Program-made: the position numbers and the translations under genes
Notes under the pieces: model-generated
The model's input: only the letters and a program-made list of their open reading frames with translations
Told to the model about the DNA's origin: nothing
Database searches by the model: none
Shown: positions 24,173-32,661 of the stretch, one piece after another
Position numbering within the stretch: position 1 is the stretch's first letter
Layout: each line of letters begins with the position of its first letter
Assembly (NCBI RefSeq): GCF_000745475.1
Contig: NZ_JQJJ01000015.1
Span: 124,001 to 188,000 of the forward strand
Length of the DNA: 64,000 nucleotides
Source of the DNA: Allobosea sp. UNC402CLCol
GTDB lineage: Bacteria > Pseudomonadota > Alphaproteobacteria > Rhizobiales > Beijerinckiaceae
Direction: 5' to 3'

Positions 24173-25114
24173 CGGGCATGCGGCAGCCGGTTGCCCCCTC
24201 CTTCCTTCCCCCTTCTCCATTGCCGCTTTCGCCTGCAGCGTGGCATTCCAGTCCGTCTGGGCGGGCCGCAAGCGCTCAAAGCCGCATCCGATCGTGATCG
24301 CCATCGCCTGCAACCGCTCTGCATAGGCTTCGCCCTGTCGGTTGTTGTCGGTCGCGGCGACCAGCAGCGCATTGGCGCGCGCCGCGAGCGCACGGATCGC
24401 CGCGTCGGTTGCCGGCGACCACCCGCCCCCGGTGCTGAGATAGAGGCTGTCGGCCCCTCCGTTCTCGAGGTCAGCGAGGCTCATCGCGTCGATGGCGGCC
24501 TCGGTAACGCAGAGGCGTTTTGCCCCCGCCGATCCAAACTGGAACAGACGCTTGTTGCCGCCGGTCGAGAAGCCTCGCCACTGCGGACCGCGCTCCTCCC
24601 AGCCCGTGACTGCCCCGACCTCGTCGCGATGGGCGGCCCACATGCTCCCCTGCGGCCCCTCGCGCAGGATGTCGTTTCCGACAGCGGCGCGGATCAGAGC
24701 CTCCGGCAGGCAGCGCTCGTCGCGCAGATAGCGCCAGGTCGCCGAGCCTGGCCAGGGTCTGCGCCGCCTCGCCCATCGCGCGAGCACGGGCAGGATCTGT
24801 CTCGAAGCGCCCGGCGGCCGGGAAAAGATCGGATCTTTCGGCTTGTAGCCGACGAGTGCGGCGACGCGATCGAGACCTTCGGCAAAGGTAACGCCATCGA
24901 GATGTTCGACCAGGCTGAAGACATCGCCCTTGGCCTCGGACAACGGATCAAACCAACCCTGTCCGGCATGGATCACGATGACGATCGCGTCACCGCGGCG
25001 GTATTTAACCGCCTTGCGCGTGGTTTCCGGCAGATCGATCGCGAAGCCGGCCTTCTCCAGCACCGCCGCGCAGGGCACACGCTCCCGTAACGCCTCCAAT
25101 TCGGTCCGTTTCAT
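24122..25114 (-). CDS. DUF3991/toprim-domain protein (primase-like)
   Basis: From the ATG at 25114 (MKRTELEALRERVPCAAVLE) the protein has 330 residues; the frame extends upstream without homology. The N-terminal part is DUF3991-like, with KYRRGDAIVIVIHAGQGWFD and KGDVFSLVEHL. The C-terminal part is a toprim fold: KRLCVTEAAIDAMSLADLEN (the acidic E motif) and NALLVAATDNNRQGEAYAER, where a DxD-like motif is replaced by TDNN. Such proteins are frequent on alphaproteobacterial plasmids and ICEs and are thought to act in element DNA processing. It ends in the hairpin at 24113. Confidence 0.85.
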   Translation of the reverse strand: MKRTELEALRERVPCAAVLEKAGFAIDLPETTRKAVKYRRGDAIVIVIHAGQGWFDPLSEAKGDVFSLVEHLDGVTFAEGLDRVAALVGYKPKDPIFSRPPGASRQILPVLARWARRRRPWPGSATWRYLRDERCLPEALIRAAVGNDILREGPQGSMWAAHRDEVGAVTGWEERGPQWRGFSTGGNKRLFQFGSAGAKRLCVTEAAIDAMSLADLENGGADSLYLSTGGGWSPATDAAIRALAARANALLVAATDNNRQGEAYAERLQAMAITIGCGFERLRPAQTDWNATLQAKAAMEKGEGRRGQPAAACPPAASREASPALRDPDP

Positions 25115-25206
25115 AGTCGTGCCGGCGCATTCGCGTCCGCCTTTCCTTGCCTGTTTCCTTGTCCCCGCATCTCGCGGAGCAACCTCCGCAGGCCGCGAAG
25201 AGCCAT

Positions 25207-25248
25207 GGCGGCAAGGGCGCGCCAGCGGCGTCAGCTTCCCTTGCCGCC
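25207..25248. repeat. Inverted repeat upstream of the toprim gene, related to 24113-24172
   Basis: GGCGGCAAGGG (25207-25217) pairs with CCCTTGCCGCC (25238-25248). The loop ends AGCTT directly before CCCTT, as in the hairpin at 24113, so the two flank the toprim gene as a matched pair. Confidence 0.5.
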
Positions 25249-25287
25249 GCAGCTCGCAAGCGGCACCCGCAGGGAAAAAGCGCCGGC

Positions 25288-25470
25288 TCAACGAGCCGGC
25301 CGGGTTTCGAACGGATCGAACTCAGCGATGAGCTCGGCCTCGCCATCGTCGAGCTCGGCGAAGGGCAGAACGCCGAAGGCCCCGTTCGACCGGAAGACCG
25401 TGACCGGAACCATGAGGGTCTGTGCGAGCTGGAAGGCGTGGCTCCGGGCTACCGACGGATCGTGTGACAT
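25288..25470 (-). CDS. Small hypothetical protein (60 residues)
   Basis: From the ATG at 25470: MSHDPSVARSHAFQLAQTLM, then VPVTVFRSNGAFGVLPFAEL and an acidic end. A longer version of this frame (to 25815) is antisense-like and rejected. The product looks like a small soluble beta-containing protein. It lies just upstream of the toprim gene in the same direction, and similar tiny genes are common there. Function unknown. Confidence 0.5.
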   Translation of the reverse strand: MSHDPSVARSHAFQLAQTLMVPVTVFRSNGAFGVLPFAELDDGEAELIAEFDPFETRPAR

Positions 25471-25541
25471 CGTGAAGGCTCCATCCGGGAACGGGCCCAT
25501 TCCCGCTCGATGGCTCCGACGGTGTCCGGACCCGGACGCGA

Positions 25542-25706
25542 TCACCATGCCCGACCGCGCGGCGGTGATCTGGTCCAGTAAATGCCGTCGCCGATGACCA
25601 GGCCTCGCCCGCCGATGTCGAACGCATTCGCGCCACAGCCCGGGCGTTGAAGCCCGATCTTGTGCGCTTCGCGGAACGCCTCTTTCGCGCGAACCGGGCG
25701 CTGTCA
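25542..25706 (-). pseudogene. C-terminal remnant of a small gene
   Basis: The frame reads KEAFREAHKIGLQRPGCGAN, AFDIGGRGLVIGDGIYW, then a stop at 25542. It is protein-like but has no start codon. Its 5' side collides with the end of the TetR gene, so the beginning was probably lost when the tetR-P450 segment arrived. Confidence 0.35.
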
Positions 25707-26390
25707 AACCGCCTTTTGCATGCCCGGGCGACCGAGGAGCATGGCGTTCAACTCGCTCTTTGCCGCATCCGACAGGTACGGTCGAAATAGGCTCGCGACC
25801 TGTTTCAGCCCCCAATCGAGATGCTGCTGTCCCAGGTCCTCGATACCTTCCTGCAGGCTGAGATAAACCGCCCAGTAGGTCGATACGATCCAGACATTGG
25901 CGAGCAATAGTGGTGCGTCTTGGTCTGGAACGTCGATCAGCTTCGCATCTCTCATCTGGCGAAGTGCCCCGTCTACGACGAGGCGCATTGCCGCACTCAG
26001 CACACGGATTGGCTCACGCAGGGTGGGAGCAATGACGATGATGCCCGGCAGATCCCGGAAAATGTAGCGATGGTCCCAGACGATCGAGAACCAGCGCCGC
26101 AAGAAACCTGAGAAAACGTCAGGATCGGTGGCGGTGTTCGAGCCTGCGTCCTCCATGAAAACCGTCGCGTCGGCCTCCAGTCTTTTGAACAACGCCTGGA
26201 GAAGCGCTTCCTTCGTTTTGAAGTGATAATAAAGGTTGCCTTCGTTGATGCCGACCGTTCGGGCGATCTCGGCGGTCGTGACCCGATCCGGGCCCCGATC
26301 GTTGAACAGCACCAGAGTGGCATCCAGGATCCGGTCCCGGGTGCCAACGCGATCGGCCTTTTTCGCATCGAGGTTCCCTGCCCTTTTCAT
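25704..26390 (-). CDS. TetR/AcrR-family transcriptional repressor
   Basis: The start at 26390 is chosen because AAGGGAGG lies just upstream; 228 residues. The N-terminal HTH is TRDRILDATLVLFNDRGPDR, VTTAEIARTVGINEGNLYYH and FKTKEALLQALF, the standard TetR DNA-binding domain. The helical C-terminal ligand domain is of the type seen in regulators with a TetR_C_33-like region (RWFSIVWDHRYIFRDLPGII). It is divergent from the P450 gene, with two near-identical palindromes between them, so it very likely represses both genes until a ligand binds. Confidence 0.9.
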   Translation of the reverse strand: MKRAGNLDAKKADRVGTRDRILDATLVLFNDRGPDRVTTAEIARTVGINEGNLYYHFKTKEALLQALFKRLEADATVFMEDAGSNTATDPDVFSGFLRRWFSIVWDHRYIFRDLPGIIVIAPTLREPIRVLSAAMRLVVDGALRQMRDAKLIDVPDQDAPLLLANVWIVSTYWAVYLSLQEGIEDLGQQHLDWGLKQVASLFRPYLSDAAKSELNAMLLGRPGMQKAV

Positions 26391-26407
26391 ATGCCTCCCT
26401 TGCATAT

Positions 26408-26448
26408 CTAAGGTGCCCACCTTAGATCGTCTAAGGTACGCACCTTAC
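26408..26448. promoter_or_regulatory. Tandem palindromic operators for the TetR-family repressor
   Basis: CTAAGGTGCCCACCTTAG (26408-26425) and CTAAGGTACGCACCTTAC (26431-26448) are two near-identical palindromes whose centres are 23 bases apart, midway between the divergent tetR and P450 starts. Confidence 0.85.
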
Positions 26449-26478
26449 ATCTACGAGGTGGACGGTTAGCGAGCAAGG

Positions 26479-27855
26479 ATGCGCATTATGGATAGCTCGG
26501 CTCAAAATGACCGCACGCTGAAGACCACGTTTCCGCTGACGCCGCAGTCAACGCTCGCGACCCTGCTGGCGATCGTGCGCAACCCGCTCGACGCGCTTCC
26601 CCCATCGGTCTTCACGGAACCCCTGGTTTTTTCGAAATCCGCCGGAGAATTGAAGGTCTACCTGGCCGATCCTGCGCTGATCCACGAGGCCCTGGTCAAA
26701 AATGCAGAAGCTTTGGGCAAAGGGGATCAAGTCAGGCGAGCCCTTGGACCGGCGCTCGGCCAGGGCTTGCTGACGGCGGACGGGGCACATTGGAAATGGC
26801 AACGGCAGTCGGTTGCCGGCGCCTTCCGGCACGACAAGCTTCTCGAACTCCAGCCGACAATGATCGCAGCGGCTCGGCGCACGCGCGACAGGTGGATCGG
26901 GGTGGGCAACGGAACAGTCGACGTCAGCCACGAGATGATGCGCACCACCTTCGACATCATTGTCGAGACGATGATGTCCGGCGGACATGGCATCGATGTC
27001 GGGCGGGTCGAGAAAGGTATTTCGGATTTCCTCAAGCCGACCGGCTGGACGTTCGCGCTCGGACTTTTGCACGCCCCGGAGTGGATACCCTATCCCGGTC
27101 GCGGCAAGGCCGAAGCCGCCGTTGCATTCCTGCGGTCCAGTCTTCTGAGCGTGATCGAGGAGAGGCGCAAGCACCCGGATGACCGCCATGATCTTGTGAA
27201 CATGCTTCTGTCGGCCTCTGACCCGGAAAGCGGGCGCAGGATGAGCGACCCGGAAGTCGTCGACAATCTCATGACCTTCATCACGGCCGGACATGAAACG
27301 ACGGCGCTCGGGCTGGCATGGACATTCGGTTTGCTGGCGCGGCATCCGCAGATCGAAGGAAAAGTTCTCGCCGAGATCGATGTGGTCACGATGGGCGAGC
27401 CGGTGGACGCGGAGCATGTCTCGAAACTGGTCTATACGCGGCAGGCCTTCTCGGAAGCCATGCGCCTTTACCCCCCCGCGCCGATCATCACGCGGACCGC
27501 TTTGAAGGACTTCGAGCTCGGGGGGTATCTCATTCCGGCCGGAACGGTGATGATCGTACCGATCTACGCGGTGCATCACCACGCTTCCCTGTGGTCGGAT
27601 CCCGAGGCGTTCGACCCGGATCGCTTCAGCCCGGAGGCGGCCAAGGCACGGCACCGCTATGCCTACATGCCCTTTGGTGCGGGTCCACGCGTCTGCATCG
27701 GCAATGCCTTCGCCGTCATGGAGGCGGTCGCCATCTTGGCTGTGCTGCTTCAGAAGGTCCGGCTCACGACGATCGAGCCCGAGCCACCCAAGCCCGTCAT
27801 GAAGGTGACGCTTCGGTCGAACCGGCCGCAGCGCATGAACCTGATATTGCGCTGA
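26479..27855 (+). CDS. Cytochrome P450
   Basis: Haem-thiolate monooxygenase of 458 residues (ATG 26479; ATG 26488 also fits an AAGGA site). All signature motifs are present: the I-helix FITAGHETTALGLAWTF (oxygen-binding AGxxTT), the K-helix ExxR in AFSEAMRLYPPAPIITR, the PERF-like FDPDRFSPE, and the haem loop MPFGAGPRVCIGNAFAVMEA with the cysteine ligand. The sequence resembles the CYP102/CYP4-like fatty-acid or xenobiotic-oxidising type, but no reductase domain is fused, so it needs separate redox partners. Substrate unknown. Regulated by the adjacent TetR protein. Confidence 0.95.
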   Translation: MRIMDSSAQNDRTLKTTFPLTPQSTLATLLAIVRNPLDALPPSVFTEPLVFSKSAGELKVYLADPALIHEALVKNAEALGKGDQVRRALGPALGQGLLTADGAHWKWQRQSVAGAFRHDKLLELQPTMIAAARRTRDRWIGVGNGTVDVSHEMMRTTFDIIVETMMSGGHGIDVGRVEKGISDFLKPTGWTFALGLLHAPEWIPYPGRGKAEAAVAFLRSSLLSVIEERRKHPDDRHDLVNMLLSASDPESGRRMSDPEVVDNLMTFITAGHETTALGLAWTFGLLARHPQIEGKVLAEIDVVTMGEPVDAEHVSKLVYTRQAFSEAMRLYPPAPIITRTALKDFELGGYLIPAGTVMIVPIYAVHHHASLWSDPEAFDPDRFSPEAAKARHRYAYMPFGAGPRVCIGNAFAVMEAVAILAVLLQKVRLTTIEPEPPKPVMKVTLRSNRPQRMNLILR

Positions 27856-27944
27856 GGAGTATCTCAGGAAGCCTGGCTTGCTTCACCCTGCCGAAGACAA
27901 ACGGCGGCTGTGAACCGCTGTCGGATCACGATCTGCACTTAGAA

Positions 27945-28219
27945 CTGGAAACGATTCTTGGGCGGCTTCGGCGCCAACGAGGCCGAAGCGAGAGAGATAT
28001 CCGCGCGCAGCAGGCCCGCGCTCGGGACCGAGGGAAGCCAGGTGAAGTTGATAGCGCCGCAGATCTTCGGGCTCGGCCCGGTCCGACGGCAAGCCGAGGA
28101 AGGCCGTGAACTCACGGACCTGCCGCACATAGTCGCGCTGCGTGTGCTCGCCAAATCGGCGGACGGTCATGTCCCTCGAGCATCCGCCGGCGCAGCGGAG
28201 AGATGGCGTCAGGGCTCAT
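27945..28219 (-). pseudogene. Tyrosine recombinase/integrase N-terminal fragment (frameshifted)
   Basis: The ATG at 28219 reads MSPDAISPLRRRML, then one extra base shifts to the frame MTVRRFGEHTQRDYVRQVRE, FTAFLGLPSDRAEPEDLRRY, QLHLASLG. This is the SAM-like N-terminal DNA-binding domain of a phage-type integrase such as those accompanying IS91-like elements. After about 90 residues the similarity stops and no catalytic R-H-R-Y domain follows. It abuts a truncated UdgX gene and marks a recombination scar. Confidence 0.7.
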
Positions 28220-28261
28220 GGGAGGCTCCCGTCTGAGGTGAGGTGACCCCCTCGATCCTCA

Positions 28262-28694
28262 GACGGTACGGCGCTCCAGCTACCTGACCAATGCCGTCAA
28301 GCACTTCAAGTTCGAGCAGCGCGGCAAGCGGCGGATACACCAGCGGCCGACAACCGGGGAGGTCAGGCACTATCGCTGGTGGCTCGAGCGGGAGCTGGAT
28401 TTCGTGAACCCGCATCTCGTCGTCGCCTTGGGTGCAACCGCCGTCCTGGCCTTGGCCGGGAAGGCCTTGCCGATCTCGCGCAATCGCGGCGCGACCCATT
28501 TCGGGGAGCGGCTGGGCTTCATCACGGTTCACCCCTCCTTCCTGTTGCGACTGCCGCAGGAAAAGGATCGAACACAGGCTTACGACCCATTTGTCGCTGA
28601 TCTCCGTCCGCGCCGGCTGCGGACTACACAGGGTTACAGACCGGTCCGCGGAAAAAACAATGAGGATACGTTGAGGGTTCAAGTGCAGGCATAG
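28262..28694 (+). pseudogene. UdgX-type uracil-DNA glycosylase, C-terminal fragment
   Basis: Reads SSYLTNAVKHFKFEQRGKRR, IHQRPTTGEVRHYRWWLERE, FVNPHLVVALGATAVLALAG, then GFITVHPSFLLRLPQEKDR. The combination of VTNAVKHFKF, KRR-H-KRP and VALGATA and a late VHPS motif is that of the type 4/UdgX uracil-DNA glycosylase family, in which the KRRIH loop carries the histidine that captures uracil DNA. About half of the protein is missing upstream; the frame closes at a TGA at 28239. It is truncated next to the integrase fragment. Confidence 0.8.
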
Positions 28695-28742
28695 CGGCGG
28701 CGAGCGCGACAAGCAGCGGTCCCGCCTTCAAGAGGACCTGCC

Positions 28743-30506
28743 ATGACGTTGTTCGTCGCCTCCTATCTTGCCGGCGTGCTGACCATCCTCAGCCCCTGTA
28801 TCCTTCCGATCCTGCCCTTCGTCTTCTCCCGCTCCGACCCCCCTTTCCGGCGAAGCGCATTGCCGATGCTGCTCGCGATGGCCTTGACCTTTGCGGCCGT
28901 CGCCAGCCTCGCCGCAATCGGAGGCAGCTGGGTGGTGCAAGCCAACGAAGCCGGGCGCTACATGGCGCTCCTGCTGCTGGGCGTCTTCGGCGTAACCCTG
29001 ATCTCGACCCGCGCAGCGGAATTTTTCCATCGGCCCCTCGTCGCGCTCGGACAGCGGCTGTCCGGTGGCAACACCGCCGGACCGCGATCCATCGGCGGCT
29101 CCCTGCTCGGCGTCGCGACTGGACTGCTTTGGGCGCCTTGCGCGGGCCCGATCCTCGGCCTCGTGCTGACCGGCGCCGCCTTGCACGGCGCCAATGCCGG
29201 AACGGTCCTCCTTTTGGCCGCCTATGGGGCGGGAGCAGCGACCTCGCTCGCGCTCGCCGTGCTGGTCGGTGGCGAGGTCTTGGCGGCGATGAAGCGCGCG
29301 CTGGGTCTCGGCGAGCGCGTCCGCCGGGGCGTCGGCGTCGCGGTGCTGGGAAGCGTGCTGGCGATCGGCTTCGGGTTCGACACCGGGCTGCTCACGAGGC
29401 TTTCCTTCGCGGCAACCACCGGCATCGAGCAGAGCCTCCTCGACGGTCTCGGTCACGATCGTGCGGCCGCGTTGCGCGTCGCCGAGAATGGCGCGTCGAG
29501 CGGCTCCGGAATGCCGGCCCAGCCCTATCGCAGCAGGCTGCCCGATCTCGGCGCGGCACCAGGCTTCGACGGCGCGGTGAGTTGGCTCAATACCGCTCCG
29601 CTAAAAGCGCAGGAGCTGCGGGGCAAGGTCGTCCTCGTGAATTTCTGGACCTATTCCTGCATCAACTGCATCCGCACCCTGCCCTATGTCCGCGCCTGGG
29701 CAGAGGAGTACCGGGATCACGGTCTCGTCGTGGTCGGCGTCCATACCCCGGAATTCGCCTTCGAGAAGAAGGTTGAGAACATTCGGCAGGCGGCAGCTCG
29801 GTTCGGGATCAACTATCCGATCGCCGTCGACAATGATTTCCGGATCTGGCGCGCCTTCCGCAACAGCTACTGGCCGGCGATCTATCTCGTCGATGCGCAG
29901 GGCCGGATCCGCCACACCCAGTTCGGTGAGGGCGGCGAAGCGCTCTCGGATCGGGCCATCCAGGATCTCCTCGCCGAGGCTGCCGGCCATCGCAAAGCGG
30001 CGTCGAACTTCGTGACGCCGCAGGCATCCGGCGCCCAGGCTGCGCCTGACCTGGCCAATATCCGCTCGGGCGAAGCCTATCTCGGCTTTTCCAAGGCGTC
30101 GGGCTTCGCTTCGCCGGAAGGGATCACGAGCGACCGGCCGCAGGATTACAGCGTGGGCAAGCTCAGCCTCAATCAATGGGGGCTCGACGGCAACTGGACG
30201 GTCGGCGCGGAAAGCGCCCGACTTTCCCGCGCCGGTGGCGCCATCGCCCTCCGCTTCAGCGCGCGCGACCTGCATCTCGTGCTCGGGTCGGGCCCGGCAG
30301 GAAAGTCGATCCGCTTCCAGGTCACGGTCGATGGGGCGCCGCCCGCCGCCGACCACGGAGCCGATATCGACGCGGCCGGAAACGGCACGCTCTCGGAAAC
30401 CCGGCTCTATCAGCTCGTTCGCCAAGCCGGGGAGGTTCGAGAGCGCGTCTTCGAGATCCGCTTCCTGGATGCCGGTGCGGAAGCCTATGCGTTCACCTTC
30501 GGGTGA
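28743..30506 (+). CDS. dipZ: DipZ-like CcdA-thioredoxin fusion (cytochrome c biogenesis/thiol-disulfide protein)
   Basis: A 587-residue membrane protein with three parts. Residues 1-235 form a CcdA/DsbD-like membrane domain: hydrophobic helices with the cysteine-proline motifs LSPCILPILPF and LLWAPCAGPILGL. Residues 265-430 form an extracytoplasmic TlpA-like thioredoxin domain with the active site WTYSCINCIRTLPYVRAW (CxxC = CINC) and a cis-proline region (YWPAIYLVD). The C-terminal 140 residues are a jelly-roll/galactose-binding-like domain (LSLNQWGLDGNWTVGAESAR). It would carry electrons from cytoplasmic thioredoxin to periplasmic substrates. The start lies 48 bases past the UdgX fragment, and a bidirectional terminator follows. 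Confidence 0.92.
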   Translation: MTLFVASYLAGVLTILSPCILPILPFVFSRSDPPFRRSALPMLLAMALTFAAVASLAAIGGSWVVQANEAGRYMALLLLGVFGVTLISTRAAEFFHRPLVALGQRLSGGNTAGPRSIGGSLLGVATGLLWAPCAGPILGLVLTGAALHGANAGTVLLLAAYGAGAATSLALAVLVGGEVLAAMKRALGLGERVRRGVGVAVLGSVLAIGFGFDTGLLTRLSFAATTGIEQSLLDGLGHDRAAALRVAENGASSGSGMPAQPYRSRLPDLGAAPGFDGAVSWLNTAPLKAQELRGKVVLVNFWTYSCINCIRTLPYVRAWAEEYRDHGLVVVGVHTPEFAFEKKVENIRQAAARFGINYPIAVDNDFRIWRAFRNSYWPAIYLVDAQGRIRHTQFGEGGEALSDRAIQDLLAEAAGHRKAASNFVTPQASGAQAAPDLANIRSGEAYLGFSKASGFASPEGITSDRPQDYSVGKLSLNQWGLDGNWTVGAESARLSRAGGAIALRFSARDLHLVLGSGPAGKSIRFQVTVDGAPPAADHGADIDAAGNGTLSETRLYQLVRQAGEVRERVFEIRFLDAGAEAYAFTFG

Positions 30507-30540
30507 ACGCTGTCCCGACGGCACAGCCGGCCATCAAAAA

Positions 30541-30570
30541 GGCGCCCGGGCTCTCGCCCGGGCGCCTTTC
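30541..30570. terminator. Bidirectional terminator between dipZ and the hydrolase gene
   Basis: Perfect 11-pair stem GGCGCCCGGGC-TCTC-GCCCGGGCGCC, preceded by AAAAA and followed by TTTC, between two convergent genes. Confidence 0.85.
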
Positions 30571-30590
30571 TTCGCGTCGAGGTTTCGGCT

Positions 30591-31643
30591 TCAGAGCCTG
30601 TCGGCGTCGATGATCGCCTGCGCGAACTCGCGCGGCGCCTCCTGCGGCGGGTTGTGGCCGATGCCGCCCTTAAACAGCCGGTGCTCGTACTTTCCGGTGA
30701 AGCGCTTGGCATAGGCCGCCGGCTCCGGATGGGGGGCGCCATTGGCATCGCCCTCGATGGTGATGGCGGGCACGCCGATGCTCGGGAAGGCGGCGAGCTT
30801 CTTTTCCAGCGCGTCGTATTGCGGCTCGCCCTGCGCCAGGCCGAGGCGCCAGCGGTAATTATGGATCGAGATCGCGACATGGTCGGGATTGTCGAGGGCG
30901 ACGGCCGAACGGGCGAAGGTCGCGTCGTCGAACTTCCATTGCGGCGAGGCGAGCTCCCAGATCAGCCGGGCGAAGTCATGGGTGTACTTGGCATAGCCGG
31001 CCGCGCCCCGCTCGGTGGCGAAATAGAACTGGTACCACCACTGCAATTCGGCCTTGGGCGGCAGCGGCGGCTTGTTCGCGTCCTGGCTGCCGATGAGATA
31101 GCCGCTGACCGAGACCAGCGCCTTGACGCGCTCCGGCCAGAGCGCGGCGATGATGTCGGCTGTGCGCGCCCCCCAGTCATAGCCGCCGATGACGGCCTTC
31201 TCGATCTTCAGCGCGTCCATGAAGGCGATGATGTCGGTGGCGAGCGCCCCCTGCTGGCCGTTGCGTGGGGTATCCGCGGAGAGAAAGCGGGTGGTGCCGT
31301 AGCCGCGCAGATGGGGCACGAGCACGCGATAGCCGGCCTGGGCCAGGATCGGCGCGACATCGACATAGCTGTGGATGTCGTAGGGCCAGCCATGCAGCAG
31401 CAGAACTGGCGGGCCATCGGCCGGGCCGTCCTCGGCATAGCCGATATCGAGCACGCCAGCCTTCACCTGCTTGAGCGCGGCGAAGGTTGCGTGGCCGCCT
31501 TGCCCTGCAGCCGGCGAAGCGGACGAGGACGGCGAACGCGCCTGGGCATGGGCAACGCCGGTTCCCGCGAAGGGTAGAAGCGTTGCTCCCAATGCGAAGG
31601 CACTCAGGAGGCTGCGGCGGGGCTGATCGATCTGTTCTGACAT
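30591..31643 (-). CDS. Exported alpha/beta hydrolase (epoxide-hydrolase/haloalkane-dehalogenase-like)
   Basis: The ATG at 31643 gives 350 residues; a longer frame is not supported. The start MSEQIDQPRRSLLSAFALGA then TLLPFAGTGVAHA is a twin-arginine signal peptide with an A-x-A cleavage site. The hydrolase fold shows the oxyanion HGWPYDIHSYVDVAPILAQA and the nucleophile elbow AVIGGYDWGARTADIIA, with aspartate as nucleophile (G-x-D-W-G), as in epoxide hydrolases and dehalogenases. The catalytic histidine is in KGGIGHNPPQEAP. The substrate is unknown. Periplasmic location is inferred from the Tat signal. Confidence 0.85.
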   Translation of the reverse strand: MSEQIDQPRRSLLSAFALGATLLPFAGTGVAHAQARSPSSSASPAAGQGGHATFAALKQVKAGVLDIGYAEDGPADGPPVLLLHGWPYDIHSYVDVAPILAQAGYRVLVPHLRGYGTTRFLSADTPRNGQQGALATDIIAFMDALKIEKAVIGGYDWGARTADIIAALWPERVKALVSVSGYLIGSQDANKPPLPPKAELQWWYQFYFATERGAAGYAKYTHDFARLIWELASPQWKFDDATFARSAVALDNPDHVAISIHNYRWRLGLAQGEPQYDALEKKLAAFPSIGVPAITIEGDANGAPHPEPAAYAKRFTGKYEHRLFKGGIGHNPPQEAPREFAQAIIDADRL

Positions 31644-31939
31644 GAGTTTCGTCCTTAGTGGCGAGAGATCGCGATAAGCCCGGCGGCTGTGTCCCCGCTG
31701 TTTCGGCGATGGCGGGAATTGTAAGCGTTCCCTCGCCTGGAGGAGCGACGATACAGGCCGATACAATCCGCGGCCCGACCTGAACCGCGAACGCCTCCTC
31801 GTGGCGCAACATGTCGAAACGCCCTGCACATACGCTGCGTTACAAATCGGTCGGTTCGCAAAACAATCCCGACAACTCTGCCTGGGAAACGCTTCATCAC
31901 CCGCCGCCGCTCATGGCGGCGCCACAGATGGAGCGTTCC

Positions 31940-32353
31940 ATGACCAAGATCGACAAGGTTCTCTATACCGGCCGCACCCACACCACCGGCCGCGACGGCG
32001 CCTCGCGCAGCACCGACGGCCGGCTCGACATCAAGCTGTCGCCTCCCGGCAGCGCCGGCGCCGGCACCAATCCCGAGCAGCTCTTCGCCGCTGGCTGGTC
32101 GGCCTGCTTCGTCGGCGCGATCGGTCTGGCCGCCGGCAAGCGCAAGGTCGCGCTCCCCGCCGATCTCGCCGTCGATACCGAGGTCGATCTCGGCACGAAG
32201 GACGGCGCCTATTTCCTGCAGGCGCGCCTGTGCGTCAGCCTGCCCGGTCTCGACCGCGAGCTCGCCCAGAGCCTCGTCGACGAAGCCCACCAAACCTGCC
32301 CTTATTCCAAGGCCACGCGTGGCAACATCAATGTGGACCTGAGCGTCGTCTGA
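31940..32353 (+). CDS. ohr: Organic hydroperoxide resistance protein (Ohr/OsmC family)
   Basis: A 137-residue thiol peroxidase that reduces organic and lipid hydroperoxides. The ATG at 31940 follows GGAG at six bases. It starts MTKIDKVLYTGRTHTTGRDG, as in Ohr. The two catalytic cysteines are in NPEQLFAAGWSACFVGAI and DEAHQTCPYSKATRGNINVD, and the conserved Arg and Glu are present. No OhrR repressor is visible nearby. About 300 bases separate it from the divergent hydrolase gene and should hold both promoters. Confidence 0.94.
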   Translation: MTKIDKVLYTGRTHTTGRDGASRSTDGRLDIKLSPPGSAGAGTNPEQLFAAGWSACFVGAIGLAAGKRKVALPADLAVDTEVDLGTKDGAYFLQARLCVSLPGLDRELAQSLVDEAHQTCPYSKATRGNINVDLSVV

Positions 32354-32379
32354 GCACGCCGTCGCAAGGAGGGGATGAC

Positions 32380-32523
32380 ATGACCACCGTCCGCAAACGA
32401 AGGATCGCCTTCATCCTGCTGGCGATCACCGCGCTGGCCGCCGTGCCGTGCGCCTGGGACGCAAGCGATACCAGCGTCGCGTCCTGGCTCCCGGCCGTGG
32501 CGTCGACGCTGGCGGGTTCATAG
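32380..32523 (+). CDS. Small secreted or membrane peptide (47 residues)
   Basis: A short gene missed by size filters. AAGGAGGGG lies just before the ATG at 32380. The product MTTVRKRRIAFILLAITALA then AVPCAWDASDTSVASWLPAV ends at a TAG. It has a basic N-terminus and one hydrophobic helix ending in a lipobox-like AVPC, so it could be a tiny lipoprotein. It lies 26 bases after ohr and may be co-transcribed. Function unknown. Confidence 0.5.
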   Translation: MTTVRKRRIAFILLAITALAAVPCAWDASDTSVASWLPAVASTLAGS

Positions 32524-32661
32524 AGCGGCAGGCCGATACCGGGCGTCATTCCAGCGCCCGGTGTCCCCTGAGACCGCTTTCGGGGCTTCGCCGGAACCCG
32601 CCCGCCGGCTATGAGAAATGCCTGTTACGAAGGGCCTTCAGTAGAAGCTGAAAGTTTGGAC

